This document shows positions 1 through 8,812 of a DNA stretch of 64,000 nt, piece by piece (position 1 is the first letter of the stretch; each line of letters starts with the position of its first letter). The stretch comes from Streptomyces tailanensis. GTDB taxonomy: Bacteria; Actinomycetota; Actinomycetes; Streptomycetales; Streptomycetaceae. Where the stretch lies: contig NZ_VTHJ01000016.1 of assembly GCF_008386495.1 (NCBI RefSeq), positions 84,307-148,306 on the forward strand, in the 5' to 3' direction. Position numbers and translations under genes: made by a program. The notes under the pieces are model-generated. The model did not search any database. It saw only the letters and a program-made list of their open reading frames with translations, and was not told the DNA's origin.

Positions 1-2593
1 GCTGCCACAGGCGGGTCACGGCGGCTTCCGTGAACGCCGAATCCCGGAGGACTTCCACGAAGTCAAATCGGTTCGCCACACACACCAGTCCCGCCTGGAC
101 ATCGAACCCCTCGACGGGAGCCAGCGCCGCGCACAGGCGCCCGACATCCGGTCCCGGAAGTTCGGTGAAGAGCTCCCGGACCCGCGCGTCGAGCAGATCC
201 AGCGCCTCTCGCCCGCCTTGCTCGCCCACATGACGGACCAGTCCGGCCAGTTCCTCGCCGGGTGTCTCGCAGAGCGTCCGGCCGATGGCGAGCAGTAGTT
301 TCCCGCGCCGCGACGACGGTCTGTCGGCGAAGCAGCGCAGCACACGCACAACGGCGGGGCCGGTCAGCCGCCCCATGACCGGGAACAGGAATTCGACCAG
401 CTGTGACCACCCGTTGTGGCGCTGGGCCGCGTAGGTCAGCACGTCCTCGAGAGGGGTACCCGCGCCCTCCGTCAGCAGTTCGAGCAGCCGGTCGGCCTCC
501 GCCAGGCGGCCGTTCGCCCACAGGCTGCTGAGCAGCGGTTCGAGCCGTGCCGCCCGCGCGTGAGCGGCGACTTCGGCGTACAGGACGTCGATGCCCAGGG
601 CGTCCGCGAGAGGCACCAGTGCGTCCAGCACCTCGGGCTGCGGGCGGTTGCGAGCAGCGGCGACGAGGGCCTCGGCATCGTCCGGGAGTCCGGCGTCCCG
701 GAGGGTCAGGGCGGCGGTCGCGGAGAAGACGGCGGGCTGCCGCGCCATCCATGCGAGGAGCCGCTCGGGCTCACCGTGCGCGGCGCCCCGGAGGGCGGCG
801 ACGAGCAGCCCGGCCACGGCGGGCCCACGCTCCGCGGCGGTCTCCAGCAGTTGCCGGCTGTCCAGCGGGCGTCCCACGTCCCGCAGGGCATCGGCGAAGC
901 GTACGACGTCGGCAGGGTCTCGCCCCTCGCTCGCCCACAGGAACAGATCCAGCAGTCCGCCCGGGTGGTCACGGCGCAGTTGCGCGGCGGCGTCCAGCAC
1001 CTGTTCGAGGGTGGCCCGGCCCACGGCCTCGCGGGCGGCCTGGTCGGCCCAGTCGAGATCAAGAGACCGCAGTGCGAAGGCCAGGCACACCTGGTGGAGT
1101 GGCGCGGGTTCCTCCGTGAGCAGGGCTCCGAGGAGTTCCCGGGTGCCGTCGAAGTGGCCGCCGTCCACCATCTCCCGCAGGAGCAGGGCGAGCTCCTGCC
1201 GGGACTTCGCGGCGGCGAGGGCGCGCGGCAGGCGCCGGTACAGGCGGAAGGCGAGGCCTCTCACTCCGGCGGTTCGCAACAGATCCGCGACGGTGAGCGT
1301 GTCCTCCGCCGAGCGCTCCGTCCACATCGCGTCGAGCACCTGGTGCAGGAGCTCGCTCCTGACCTTCCCGTGCAGGGACTCCGTCAGCCGCGCCGCGTCC
1401 GACGGCTGCCGCCGGATCAGTACGAGTGAGATCAGCCGGACCGCGGCGGCCGTCTGCTGCTCCCGTACGAGCAACAGGGCGCCGGCCGCCACCTCGGCCG
1501 GGTCCCGTTGCGCCAGGCGGGACAGCACCTCGTCGGCCAGGATGTCGGCTTCCAGCTGGATCAGCACGAGCAGGCACCCGACGGCGTCGGATGTCTGCCG
1601 CGCGGCGAGGCTCGCGCAGACGTGCCCGGCTTCCGTACGCCGGTCCGCTCGCTCCAGGTGCAGCAGGAGGGCCGCGACCTCCTGGACGGGCCAGCGGGAC
1701 GCGGCGGCCATGAGGAGCTGGTCGGCCTCCCCGGTCGCCCCGCGGCGGCGCATGTCCTCGGAGTGGTCGGCCAGTTCGGCGGGAGTGCCGCGCAAGGCTT
1801 CGGCGAGGGCGGGCGGCGGTTCCGTGCGCTCCCGCGCGGCGGGGAGCGGCGGTACCCGTTGTCCCTGGCGGTTGCGTACGAGCGTGATGGAGCGACCGCC
1901 GTTGCGGCTCCGCTGCTGCGGAATGGGACGGCCCTTCGCGCGCAACTCGCACAGCACGGACTGGTAGATGGTCTCCATGTCCAGGAATTGCGGGCCGTCG
2001 GGAATCCCCTCGGCCAGCACCCTGAGCAGTTCACCCGTGAACGCGGTGAAGCGCTCGCCCGGCGGCGCGAGCGACAGTCTGTTCTCCGCGGAGGCGGTCA
2101 TGACATAGGAGCCGTCGATCACGGCCTGATCCGCCATCCGCACCAGTGGGCCCATGTGGCCCTCCAGTGCCCGCCCGCTGAAGCAGCAGTCCACGATGAC
2201 CACCTTGTTGCGTGCCCCGCCGCCGGCGTCCAGCACGACGTCTCGCAGCGTGGAGAACTCCAGGGCGCGGTAGAGCCGACCGCGGTGGGTGTCCGGCAGG
2301 GCGAGGCAGAGCTCGGAGTGGGGCGAGACCAGGCCGTGCCCGGCGAAATACAGCACGAAGGTGTCGCGTGTCTCGGCTGCGGCGTCGTAGACCGCCTCCA
2401 GGACCTCTTTGGCGGTGGCGGGATTGAGCAGAGTGGTGCAGTGCTCCTTGGGAAGGCCCCAAAGATCATCGCGGGTGAAGAGGGCACCCAGGTCGGTCAC
2501 GTTGTTGGCGACGGCCGGCAGAGCGTCGAGTTCCGTGTAGTCCGAGACACCGATGATGACGGCCCGCGATGTGGCGGTATCGGGCAGGGGCAT
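1..2593 (-). CDS. Caspase-family (peptidase C14-like) effector, 3' end outside window
   Basis: The frame is open from ATG at 2593 to the window edge (about 864 codons), so the protein is incomplete. Residues 1-230 form a caspase-hemoglobinase fold: His86 in the motif YFAGHG and the catalytic Cys137 in VDCCFSG, each after a hydrophobic strand. The remainder is alpha-helical with recurring leucine/alanine-rich units of roughly 30-40 residues, TPR- or HEAT-like, probably a sensing or oligomerisation region. The ATG overlaps the stop of the upstream EACC1 gene (TAATG), implying translational coupling. Bacterial caspases beside EACC1 genes are known from predicted NTP-dependent conflict systems, where the protease is the killing effector. 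Substrate and trigger cannot be read from the sequence. Inference: abortive-infection-type or self-recognition effector. Confidence 0.85.
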   Translation of the reverse strand, partial: MPLPDTATSRAVIIGVSDYTELDALPAVANNVTDLGALFTRDDLWGLPKEHCTTLLNPATAKEVLEAVYDAAAETRDTFVLYFAGHGLVSPHSELCLALPDTHRGRLYRALEFSTLRDVVLDAGGGARNKVVIVDCCFSGRALEGHMGPLVRMADQAVIDGSYVMTASAENRLSLAPPGERFTAFTGELLRVLAEGIPDGPQFLDMETIYQSVLCELRAKGRPIPQQRSRNGGRSITLVRNRQGQRVPPLPAARERTEPPPALAEALRGTPAELADHSEDMRRRGATGEADQLLMAAASRWPVQEVAALLLHLERADRRTEAGHVCASLAARQTSDAVGCLLVLIQLEADILADEVLSRLAQRDPAEVAAGALLLVREQQTAAAVRLISLVLIRRQPSDAARLTESLHGKVRSELLHQVLDAMWTERSAEDTLTVADLLRTAGVRGLAFRLYRRLPRALAAAKSRQELALLLREMVDGGHFDGTRELLGALLTEEPAPLHQVCLAFALRSLDLDWADQAAREAVGRATLEQVLDAAAQLRRDHPGGLLDLFLWASEGRDPADVVRFADALRDVGRPLDSRQLLETAAERGPAVAGLLVAALRGAAHGEPERLLAWMARQPAVFSATAALTLRDAGLPDDAEALVAAARNRPQPEVLDALVPLADALGIDVLYAEVAAHARAARLEPLLSSLWANGRLAEADRLLELLTEGAGTPLEDVLTYAAQRHNGWSQLVEFLFPVMGRLTGPAVVRVLRCFADRPSSRRGKLLLAIGRTLCETPGEELAGLVRHVGEQGGREALDLLDARVRELFTELPGPDVGRLCAALAPVEGFDVQAGLVCVANRFDFVEVLRDSAFTEAAVTRLWQ

Positions 2594-3021
2594 TACCGGA
2601 CTTCCGCGGTCCCTTCCGCGCTACCGGTGGCTTCGGCTGTACCGGTGGCTTCGGCTGTACTGGTGGCTTCGGCGGCTTCGGTGGTGCGCAGTGCCTCGAC
2701 GATGCGCCGCACGGTCTCCTCGTTCCCGTCCTGGACCGTCAGGGCCCCGCCCGGGAAGGTGATGGTCACCGCGGGCGCGGAAGGACGCGCCGTACGCCAC
2801 GTCGCATACGCCACCGCGAGGTTGAGGGCGGCGATTCCATGCTCCAGCACAAGCTCGATGACATGCGCCGCGTCGCCCATCGCCCCAGGTTCGCCACGGC
2901 TCTGGAGACCGATCGCCTCCACCCCCCGCCGGAACTCCGTGTCGCCACGCAGCCAGTCGTAGAGATCGGCGATCGCCACGCCGGTGTCGTCCCGCTCAGC
3001 GGAACCGATGGTGATGCGCAC
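2593..3021 (-). CDS. Effector-associated constant component (EACC1-like) protein
   Basis: 142 residues. GTG at 3021 is chosen because GGAAGGGGAGG lies directly upstream; a longer reading (to 3177) has no such site. The body (residues 1-110: VRITIGSAE..., DLYDWLRGD, a helix, then a short beta pair) matches my memory of the EACC1 family, a small non-enzymatic partner always found next to effector genes such as caspases or trypsins in multicellular bacteria. Residues 112-140 are a low-complexity T/A/E/G tail encoded by an 18-bp tandem repeat. It overlaps the caspase gene by one base, so the two are almost certainly made together. Family assignment is from recall of the motif pattern, not a search. 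Confidence 0.72.
   Translation of the reverse strand: MRITIGSAERDDTGVAIADLYDWLRGDTEFRRGVEAIGLQSRGEPGAMGDAAHVIELVLEHGIAALNLAVAYATWRTARPSAPAVTITFPGGALTVQDGNEETVRRIVEALRTTEAAEATSTAEATGTAEATGSAEGTAEVR
2623..2676. repeat. Three tandem 18-bp repeats in the 3' end of the EACC1 gene
   Basis: Two identical 18-bp units (2623-2640 and 2641-2658) and a third diverged unit to 2676 encode the T-A-E-A-T-G tail. Unit number could change in frame without destroying the gene. Confidence 0.8.
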
Positions 3022-3130
3022 CGAGCCTCCCCTTCCGTGTGCGCGTCGAGTGTAGTGAAACGCTCCACGTCCGGACGGACAATGAACAAAACCCAGAAGC
3101 CGGACTTTCAGTCGCATATCGAACACGCGT

Positions 3131-3688
3131 CTAATTGTCGGGGTATTGCCGAGAGGGCCGACGAGGTGAGTGCTCACGCCACGGGTTTGATGACAGGGCG
3201 CGATAGCGGTCCAATGCCTCCCGCGAGTCCGGTACGAAGCCCGGTCGGCGCGCCAGGTCGACCAGTTCGGCCTCGGTCAGCCAGTCGTGCCAGGCGATCT
3301 CCGAGGGGTCGGGATTCACCTGCTCCGTGACGACCACCTCGTGCAGCCCGAGCCAGTACGGGCTGATCGCCCCCGCACACAGGTACTTGAACACGAACCG
3401 GGGCCGGACCCGAACCCCCAGTTCCTCCGCCAACTCCCGTGCGGCGGCGTCCTCGTACGACTCGCCGACCTCCGTCGCCCCGCCGAGCATCCAGTTGAGG
3501 TGCCCCGGGAAGCGTGACGCGTCATCGGGCCGGCGGTGTACGAGAACCCGGCCGTCGGCGTCCCTGCACACGACCGTCGCGATCCGATGCAGCCACGCAC
3601 GCCGGATCGCCTCACCCCTGTCGACGACACCGAGCACCTCGTCCCACTCATCGACGCGCTCGACCAGCTCGATCCGCTCAGCCGACAC
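3131..3688 (-). CDS. NUDIX hydrolase
   Basis: 185 residues from GTG at 3688, with GGAGGAG upstream inside the end of the preceding gene. A complete Nudix box runs from Gly70 to Val92 (G-x5-E-x7-REL-x-EE-L-GV), the Mg-binding site for hydrolysing nucleoside diphosphate-X compounds. The N-terminal segment ELVERVDEWDEVLGVVDRGEA resembles the YfcD/IPP-isomerase-like Nudix subgroup. Cytosolic, no signal. It lies 5 bp after the gene ending at 3694 and about 110 bp before the EACC1 gene on the same strand, so it could be co-transcribed with the conflict pair, though I see no direct functional link. Substrate unknown. Confidence 0.88.
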   Translation of the reverse strand: MSAERIELVERVDEWDEVLGVVDRGEAIRRAWLHRIATVVCRDADGRVLVHRRPDDASRFPGHLNWMLGGATEVGESYEDAAARELAEELGVRVRPRFVFKYLCAGAISPYWLGLHEVVVTEQVNPDPSEIAWHDWLTEAELVDLARRPGFVPDSREALDRYRALSSNPWREHSPRRPSRQYPDN

Positions 3689-3693
3689 GTGTC

Positions 3694-4056
3694 TTACTCC
3701 TCCGTCAAAAGGTCGACCAGCGTCCCGTGCACCTTGTCGAAGAAGGCGGGTCGGCCGCTCGCCGACTCCCGCGCCAGCACGTACAGCAGTTTCAGCTCTT
3801 CGTTCACCTGGGCGTCCAGGTGCCTCGATCCCCTATCCCCCGCCCTCGTCCGGGTCCTGATGATCTCGCTCTGCTCCTCGCTCGAGATGCGAAGGATGTA
3901 GGTGTAGGTGTCGTCGAAGACTCCGCCCTCCTCGACCGAGAAGGTGAAGTCGCCGACCGTCGTCCGGTAGGCGCCCTCCTCGTGCGCCTCCCATACCAGC
4001 TTCGCCCCTGTGGTGGCCTGCAACAGTTGCCCGGTTATCGCGTCACCCTTGTCCAC
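3694..4056 (-). CDS. Hypothetical protein overlapping the lipoprotein gene
   Basis: 120 residues from GTG at 4056, preceded by GGAGACGGCA; GTG at 4083 is an alternative. No recognised domain: soluble, charged, with a helical C-terminal half (VNEELKLLYVLARESASGR...). It overlaps the upstream lipoprotein gene by 14 bp in another frame, and the overlap sits in a GA-rich simple repeat. Either the two are coupled or a slip in the repeat has split one longer lipoprotein into two frames; the downstream protein lacks a signal peptide, which favours a cytoplasmic product or the split-gene reading. Confidence 0.55.
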   Translation of the reverse strand: MDKGDAITGQLLQATTGAKLVWEAHEEGAYRTTVGDFTFSVEEGGVFDDTYTYILRISSEEQSEIIRTRTRAGDRGSRHLDAQVNEELKLLYVLARESASGRPAFFDKVHGTLVDLLTEE

Positions 4057-4531
4057 TGCCGTCTCCGTCTCCTTCTCCGTCACCGTCTCCGCCGAAAATC
4101 CTCTCCGCCGCGTCCGTGAGGGGCTCGTCCTCAGGCCTGTGGACCATGACGGACACTTCGGCTCCCGGTGATTCACGGACCGCGATGGCGTCGTCGGTGT
4201 CGATGCCCTTGATGGCGTACGCCTCGTACACGGTGAGGTCCTCGGACGGGATGTCGTCGCCCGTGTCCTCCTCGCTCCCGCCCGTGTCGACGCAGATCGA
4301 GTGCTGGGCCGTTCCCACCTCGGCGCCGAGCGTGTGGTCGACCTTGCCCACATCGATGTACTCACGGCCGCCGTACTCCACGGCGAACGCGCACGACGCT
4401 TCCCCCTCCCCACCTCCACCGCTCGTCGCGACCGCCGCGCAGCCGGTGGTGAGCGGGAACATCACGAGGGGCACCAGGGGCAGCACCAGGGACGCCAGGG
4501 TGCCTCGTACGCCGTAATCGCTCACTGTCAC
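4043..4531 (-). CDS. DUF6281-like secreted lipoprotein
   Basis: 162 residues from GTG at 4531; GTG at 4525 is better spaced from the GAGGAG site and may be the true start. A hydrophobic stretch ends in the lipobox LTTGC (Cys31), so the mature protein should be lipid-anchored outside the membrane. The segment GEASCAFAVEYGGREYIDVGKVD followed by a second cysteine resembles the DUF6281 family of small Streptomyces lipoproteins with unknown function. The C-terminus is a G/D/E simple repeat. It overlaps the next gene by 14 bp. Confidence 0.65.
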   Translation of the reverse strand: MTVSDYGVRGTLASLVLPLVPLVMFPLTTGCAAVATSGGGGEGEASCAFAVEYGGREYIDVGKVDHTLGAEVGTAQHSICVDTGGSEEDTGDDIPSEDLTVYEAYAIKGIDTDDAIAVRESPGAEVSVMVHRPEDEPLTDAAERIFGGDGDGEGDGDGSGQG

Positions 4532-4636
4532 GTCTCCTCGTCGTCGCGGTCGCTTCGCTCCACAGACGCCGGGCCTCCGGAGAACGTTCGGGCCAGTAAG
4601 GGAAGAGGGCCCCGGCGCCCCACCGGTTCCACCCGC

Positions 4637-4690
4637 CCCGAAAATTTCTCGAAGTCCCGTACAACCCTCCCCCACCTCCAGCGGTCTCCT
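4637..4690 (+). promoter_or_regulatory. Conserved upstream element of FG-GAP gene 1, possible ECF-type promoter
   Basis: This stretch is clearly related to 7093-7145 upstream of the second paralogue. Both contain CGTACAACCCTC and, 15 bases after CAACC, CGGTCTCCT. An AAC-type -35 and a GGTCTC/CGTC-type -10 are what many ECF sigma factors recognise. The conservation is seen directly; the sigma-factor reading is inference. Confidence 0.4.
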
Positions 4691-4819
4691 GTTCGCCGAC
4701 TCCCCTGTGAACCCCAGGCGAATTCCAGACAAACCCTGGACAAGCCTGGCCGGAAGAGGCACCCCATTGACTGCGGACGTCTGTGTCCAGGCGTCCCGCA
4801 TGCCGCAGGAGATTCCCGT

Positions 4820-6292
4820 ATGCACAAGCACCTGCGACTCGCCCTCGCGACGGCCTCCGCCGCCGCGCTCACCGGCGGTCTCATCACCTTCTCGGCCGTG
4901 ACTGCGACGGCGGCCGACTCGGTCCACCAGCCCGTGGCAGACTTCAACGGCGACGGCTTCGGCGACGTCGCCTACTCGGCCGGCTACGCCACCGTCGGCG
5001 GCAAGAAGGGCGCCGGTCAGATCGTCGCCCTGTACGGCTCGGCGAGCGGTGTGACGTCCACCAAGCGCACCACGATCAGCCAGAACACCACCGGCGTGCC
5101 CGGCAGCGCCGAGACCGACGACGGCTTCGGCTGGGTCAGCGCCTACGGCGACTACAACGGCGACGGCTTCGACGACCTCGCCGTCTCCGCGCAGGAGGAG
5201 GACGTCGACGGCGACACCGACGGCGGCATGGTCCTCATCGCGTGGGGCTCGGCGAACGGCCTGTCCGGCGCGACGACGGTCAAGGACCCGGCGGTCTCCT
5301 CGCACGACCGCTGGGGCAGCTCCCTCGCCTCCGGCGACTTCGACGGCGACGGCACTCAGGATCTGGCGGTCGGCTCCTCGTCCAACCGCGTGTACGTCTT
5401 CAAGGGCGGGATCACCAAGTCCGGCACATACGGCGGCCGGTACTCCTTCACCACCGACATCCAGTCCGGCGGCCAGAGGGGCTCGCTCGTCCTCACCGCC
5501 GGTGACGTCAACGGCGACAAGAAGACCGACCTGGTCGTCAACGGCTTCGAGACCGACAGCGACTACGGCTGGAACACCAACTTCTACGTGCCCGGCTCGG
5601 CCTCCGGCCTGGACGCGGCAAGCGCGCAGGAGCTGAAGCGCGGCATCATCACCGGCATCGGCGACATCAACGGCGACGGCTACGGCGACATCGTCACCGG
5701 CCAGGACTGGGACCCCACGACCGACGGCAGTCCGTCCATCCCGGAGGCGTCGAAGGGCGGCAAGTTCCACATCATCTACGGCTCCGGCTCCGGCCCGGCC
5801 AATGTGGTCGCCGTGACCCAGAACTCCGGGAACGTACCCGGCTCCTCCGAGACCGGCGACTACTTCGGCAGCGAACTGTCCCTCGGCGACATCAACGGCG
5901 ACGGCAGGACGGACCTGGTGGTCGGGTCGCCCGGCGAGAACCTGAACGGCATCTCCGACACGGGCGCGGTGACCGTCCTGTACGGCGCGGAGTCCGGCCT
6001 GAACGTCTCCTCCGGCTCCCAGTACTTCGCCCAGTCCACGGCCGGCGTGCCCGGCTCGGACGAGAAGAACGACTACTTCGGCGGCGAGGTGAAGCTCACC
6101 GACGTCACCGGCGACGGCAAGGCGGACCTCACGGTCGGCGCGTTCGGCGAGAACACCGGCAACGGCTCGGTGGTCTATCTGCCGTCCAGCGGCACGAAGA
6201 TCACCACGACCGGCTCCCGTTCCCTCTCCCCGACCTCGGTCGGCGTCTCCACGGACGCGTACCCGCTCTTCGGCGCCAACGCTGCCAACTGA
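4820..6292 (+). CDS. Secreted FG-GAP/VCBS repeat protein 1
   Basis: 490 residues from ATG at 4820 (AGGAG 8 bases upstream). Residues 1-33 are a Sec signal peptide ending in ATAAD. The mature part carries seven integrin-type Ca-binding loops of the form D-x-[ND]-G-D-G-x-x-D (for example DFNGDGFGD, DYNGDGFDD, DVTGDGKAD), which predicts a seven-bladed beta-propeller, usually a Ca-dependent adhesion or surface-binding module. No catalytic domain or wall anchor is visible, so it is probably released. It is a close paralogue of the gene at 7241, less close to those at 8813 and 14455. Function within Streptomyces is unknown. Confidence 0.92.
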   Translation: MHKHLRLALATASAAALTGGLITFSAVTATAADSVHQPVADFNGDGFGDVAYSAGYATVGGKKGAGQIVALYGSASGVTSTKRTTISQNTTGVPGSAETDDGFGWVSAYGDYNGDGFDDLAVSAQEEDVDGDTDGGMVLIAWGSANGLSGATTVKDPAVSSHDRWGSSLASGDFDGDGTQDLAVGSSSNRVYVFKGGITKSGTYGGRYSFTTDIQSGGQRGSLVLTAGDVNGDKKTDLVVNGFETDSDYGWNTNFYVPGSASGLDAASAQELKRGIITGIGDINGDGYGDIVTGQDWDPTTDGSPSIPEASKGGKFHIIYGSGSGPANVVAVTQNSGNVPGSSETGDYFGSELSLGDINGDGRTDLVVGSPGENLNGISDTGAVTVLYGAESGLNVSSGSQYFAQSTAGVPGSDEKNDYFGGEVKLTDVTGDGKADLTVGAFGENTGNGSVVYLPSSGTKITTTGSRSLSPTSVGVSTDAYPLFGANAAN

Positions 6293-6426
6293 GGACAGCA
6301 GGGGCTTGTCACCTTCTCGGCCGTGAACGGCCGCTTGTGTACTCGGTCGTTCACACCTTGTCGCGCTCCCGACTGCCCCCTACGACAGGACGGTCACGGG
6401 TCGCATCTCCCCACGTTCCGGCCTGT

Positions 6427-6945
6427 TCAGGCTGGTGCGGGGACGGGTGCGGTGACGAACACCCACGCCGAGCGTGCGCGGTTGCGCACGTTGACCCCGG
6501 CGACGTGGTCGGCAGACCCAGCGAGGCCGCACCGACGACAGGAGAAACGGTCCCGGTCGGGCCGGTTGGCCCGACCGGTGTGCCCGCAGCGCGGGCAGCG
6601 CTGCGAGGTGTAGGCCGCGTCCACTTCCAAGAACGGCACCCCGGCCTTGCGGGCCTTGTAGGCGAGGTGCTGTCCGAGCTGATGGAACGGCCACGAGGAG
6701 AGCGTGCCCCGCTGGTCGCGACGAAGCCGTGCCCGGTCCCGGATCCCGTCGAGTTGTTCGACAGCGATCCCCCGACCGGTGCGTTGCGCGACGGACACGA
6801 TCTCCTTGCTGATCCGGTGGTTCACATGAGTGGCATGACGCTGTTCCTTCCGCGCGCGGCGGGCCGCACGGCGGGTGGCCGAAACTGGCCCGTGATGGCG
6901 GTGGTGGCGGCCGTACACAGCCCCGACATCGCGGGCCGGACCCAC
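6427..6945 (-). pseudogene. tnpB: TnpB C-terminal remnant (IS200/IS605-IS1341 type)
   Basis: Only the C-terminal third of a TnpB is recognisable: NHRISKEIV, the RuvC segment GRGIAVEQLDGI, the QLGQHLAYKARKAGVPF block, and a CPRCGHT...CRRCG zinc finger, ending at 6427. The N-terminal domain and first RuvC motif are absent; upstream sequence to about 7085 is GC-rich but not TnpB-like. It cannot be an active nuclease. It lies between two FG-GAP paralogues, and 6309-6326 beside it is an exact 18-bp copy of their signal-peptide coding sequence, so the element sits in or next to a lost third copy. Confidence 0.85.
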
Positions 6946-7092
6946 AGGCGGGCGTGGCTGTGGTCGCCGGGGCCGGCCCAGCGGCTTCGGCGACGCTGAC
7001 GGCCGTAGCGACGCTGACGACCGGCAGCCGCCGTGGGGCGCTCGGCTGATCCCCAGCCAAGCCCCAACAGTCCGAACGCCCCCAACTGCCCC

Positions 7093-7145
7093 AGAAATTA
7101 ATCGAATTCACGTACAACCCTCGCGCATCCCCAACGGTCTCCTCT
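7093..7145 (+). promoter_or_regulatory. Conserved upstream element of FG-GAP gene 2
   Basis: Counterpart of 4637-4690: shares CGTACAACCCTC, the 15-base spacing and CGGTCTCCT. It shows that the duplication that made genes 1 and 2 included the regulatory region and that this sequence has been kept. Confidence 0.4.
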
Positions 7146-7240
7146 AAGCCGCCCCACCCGCCCCGAGGCGTGGCGGGGCGGCATCTCATCGACTTCGGGC
7201 GCCCCGTCCGGGTGACCCGCGTGCAGCAGGAGACTCCCGC

Positions 7241-8713
7241 ATGCGCAAGCAGCAGCACCTGCGACTCGCCCTCGCGACGGCCACCACGGTCGCGCTGACG
7301 GGCGGTCTGCTGACGTTCTCGGCCGTGACGGCGACGGCGGCCGACGGCGTCCACCACCCCAAGGCGGACTTCGACAAGGACGGCTACGGCGATGTCGCCT
7401 TCTCGGCCGGCAACGCCACCGTCGGCGGCAAGAAGAACGCCGGCCAGATCGTCGCCCTGTACGGCTCCAAGAGCGGCCTGTCGGCCGCCAAGCGCACCAC
7501 GATCAGCCAGAACACCAAGGGCGTCCCCGACTCGGCCGAGACCGGCGACGGCTTCGGCTGGGTCAGCGCCTACGGCGACTTCAACGACGACGGCTACGAC
7601 GACCTGGCCGTCTCCGCGTACCAGGACAGCGTGGGCAAGGACGCCGACGGCGGCACCGTGACGATCGTCTGGGGCTCGGCGAAGGGCCTCTCCGGCGGTA
7701 CGGCGATCAAGGACCCGGCGCCCTCGTCGCACACCGAGTGGGGCAAGTCCCTGGCCGCCGGCGACTTCGACGGCGACGGCAAGGAGGACCTGGCGGTCGG
7801 TCACTCCGGGAACAAGGTGTATGTCTTCGACCGCGGGATCACCAAGTCCGGCAAGATCGGCCGTACGTACACGATCAAGGCGAACATCCAGACCGGCAGC
7901 AATGCCGGCGCGCTGGTCCTCACCGCGGGCGACGTCAACGGCGACAAGCGCACCGACCTGGTCGTCAACGGTTACGAGACCGACAGCTCGGCCGGCTGGG
8001 ACACCAACTTCTCCTTCCCGGGCGCGTCCGGCGGCCTCGGCAAGGCGGGCGGGGTGAAGGAGCTCAAGCGCGGCTACCTCACCGGCATCGCCGACATCAA
8101 CGGCGACGGCTTCGGCGACATCGTCACCGGCCAGGAGTGGGAGCCGACCAAGGGCAACCCCTCCGTCGCGGTCAAGGGCGGCAAGGTCCACATCGTGTAC
8201 GGCACCGCTTCCGGGCCGGGCAAGGCGGTCACCGTCTCCCAGAACAGCGGCAGCGTGCCCGACACGTCCGAGGCCAACGACCACTTCGGCGGTGAGCTGT
8301 CGCTCGGCGACATCAACGGCGACGGGTTCGCCGATCTGGCGGTGGGCGCATACGCCGAGGACGTGAGCGGGAAGGTCGACGCGGGTGCCGTGACCGTGCT
8401 GTACGGCTCGTCGTCCGGCATCAACGTGAAGTCGGGCGCCCAGTACTTCACCCAGAACACGGCCGGCGTCCCCGACTCGGCCGAGAAGGAGGACATCTTT
8501 GGCGCCGAGGTGAAGCTGACCGACGTCACGGGTGACGGCCGGGCGGACCTGACGGTCGGCGCGATGGGCGAGAACACGTACAACGGCTCACTGACCTACC
8601 TGCGCTCCGACGGCAAGCGGATCGTCACCTCCGGCGCCCGTCTGATCGGCCCGAAGCCGGTGGGCGTCTCCACGAGCGGTGACGCGAGGTTCGGCGGCAA
8701 CGCGGCCAACTGA
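7241..8713 (+). CDS. Secreted FG-GAP/VCBS repeat protein 2
   Basis: 490 residues from ATG at 7241 with GCAGGAG upstream. The signal peptide (MRKQQHLRLALATATTVAL... to ATAAD) and all seven D-x-[ND]-x-D-G-x-x-D loops align with the paralogue at 4820 at the same spacing; both even share an identical length. A tandem duplication is the simplest origin. Predicted seven-bladed, calcium-stabilised extracellular propeller. Differences concentrate in surface loops between blades, as expected for diversifying binding surfaces, but I did not compute this. Function unknown. Confidence 0.92.
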   Translation: MRKQQHLRLALATATTVALTGGLLTFSAVTATAADGVHHPKADFDKDGYGDVAFSAGNATVGGKKNAGQIVALYGSKSGLSAAKRTTISQNTKGVPDSAETGDGFGWVSAYGDFNDDGYDDLAVSAYQDSVGKDADGGTVTIVWGSAKGLSGGTAIKDPAPSSHTEWGKSLAAGDFDGDGKEDLAVGHSGNKVYVFDRGITKSGKIGRTYTIKANIQTGSNAGALVLTAGDVNGDKRTDLVVNGYETDSSAGWDTNFSFPGASGGLGKAGGVKELKRGYLTGIADINGDGFGDIVTGQEWEPTKGNPSVAVKGGKVHIVYGTASGPGKAVTVSQNSGSVPDTSEANDHFGGELSLGDINGDGFADLAVGAYAEDVSGKVDAGAVTVLYGSSSGINVKSGAQYFTQNTAGVPDSAEKEDIFGAEVKLTDVTGDGRADLTVGAMGENTYNGSLTYLRSDGKRIVTSGARLIGPKPVGVSTSGDARFGGNAAN

Positions 8714-8812
8714 CCTGTAGAGCAAGCAAGTTGGTGACCACGTTCCTCGGTCGACGAGGGATGCGGCCCCTCCTCGCACTCACCTCACCTCCCCTCCCTT
8801 CCAAGGACGTTC

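Noticed and set aside
4043..5770. 575-codon minus-strand frame running from FG-GAP gene 1 into the lipoprotein
   Set aside because: Only the last 162 codons, from GTG 4531 or 4525, form a lipoprotein; the rest is antisense to FG-GAP gene 1.
6380..8284. Long minus-strand frame (634 codons) opposite FG-GAP gene 2
   Set aside because: It is antisense to a clear secreted FG-GAP gene; its V/D/G/A-rich composition comes from the GC-biased third positions of the real gene.
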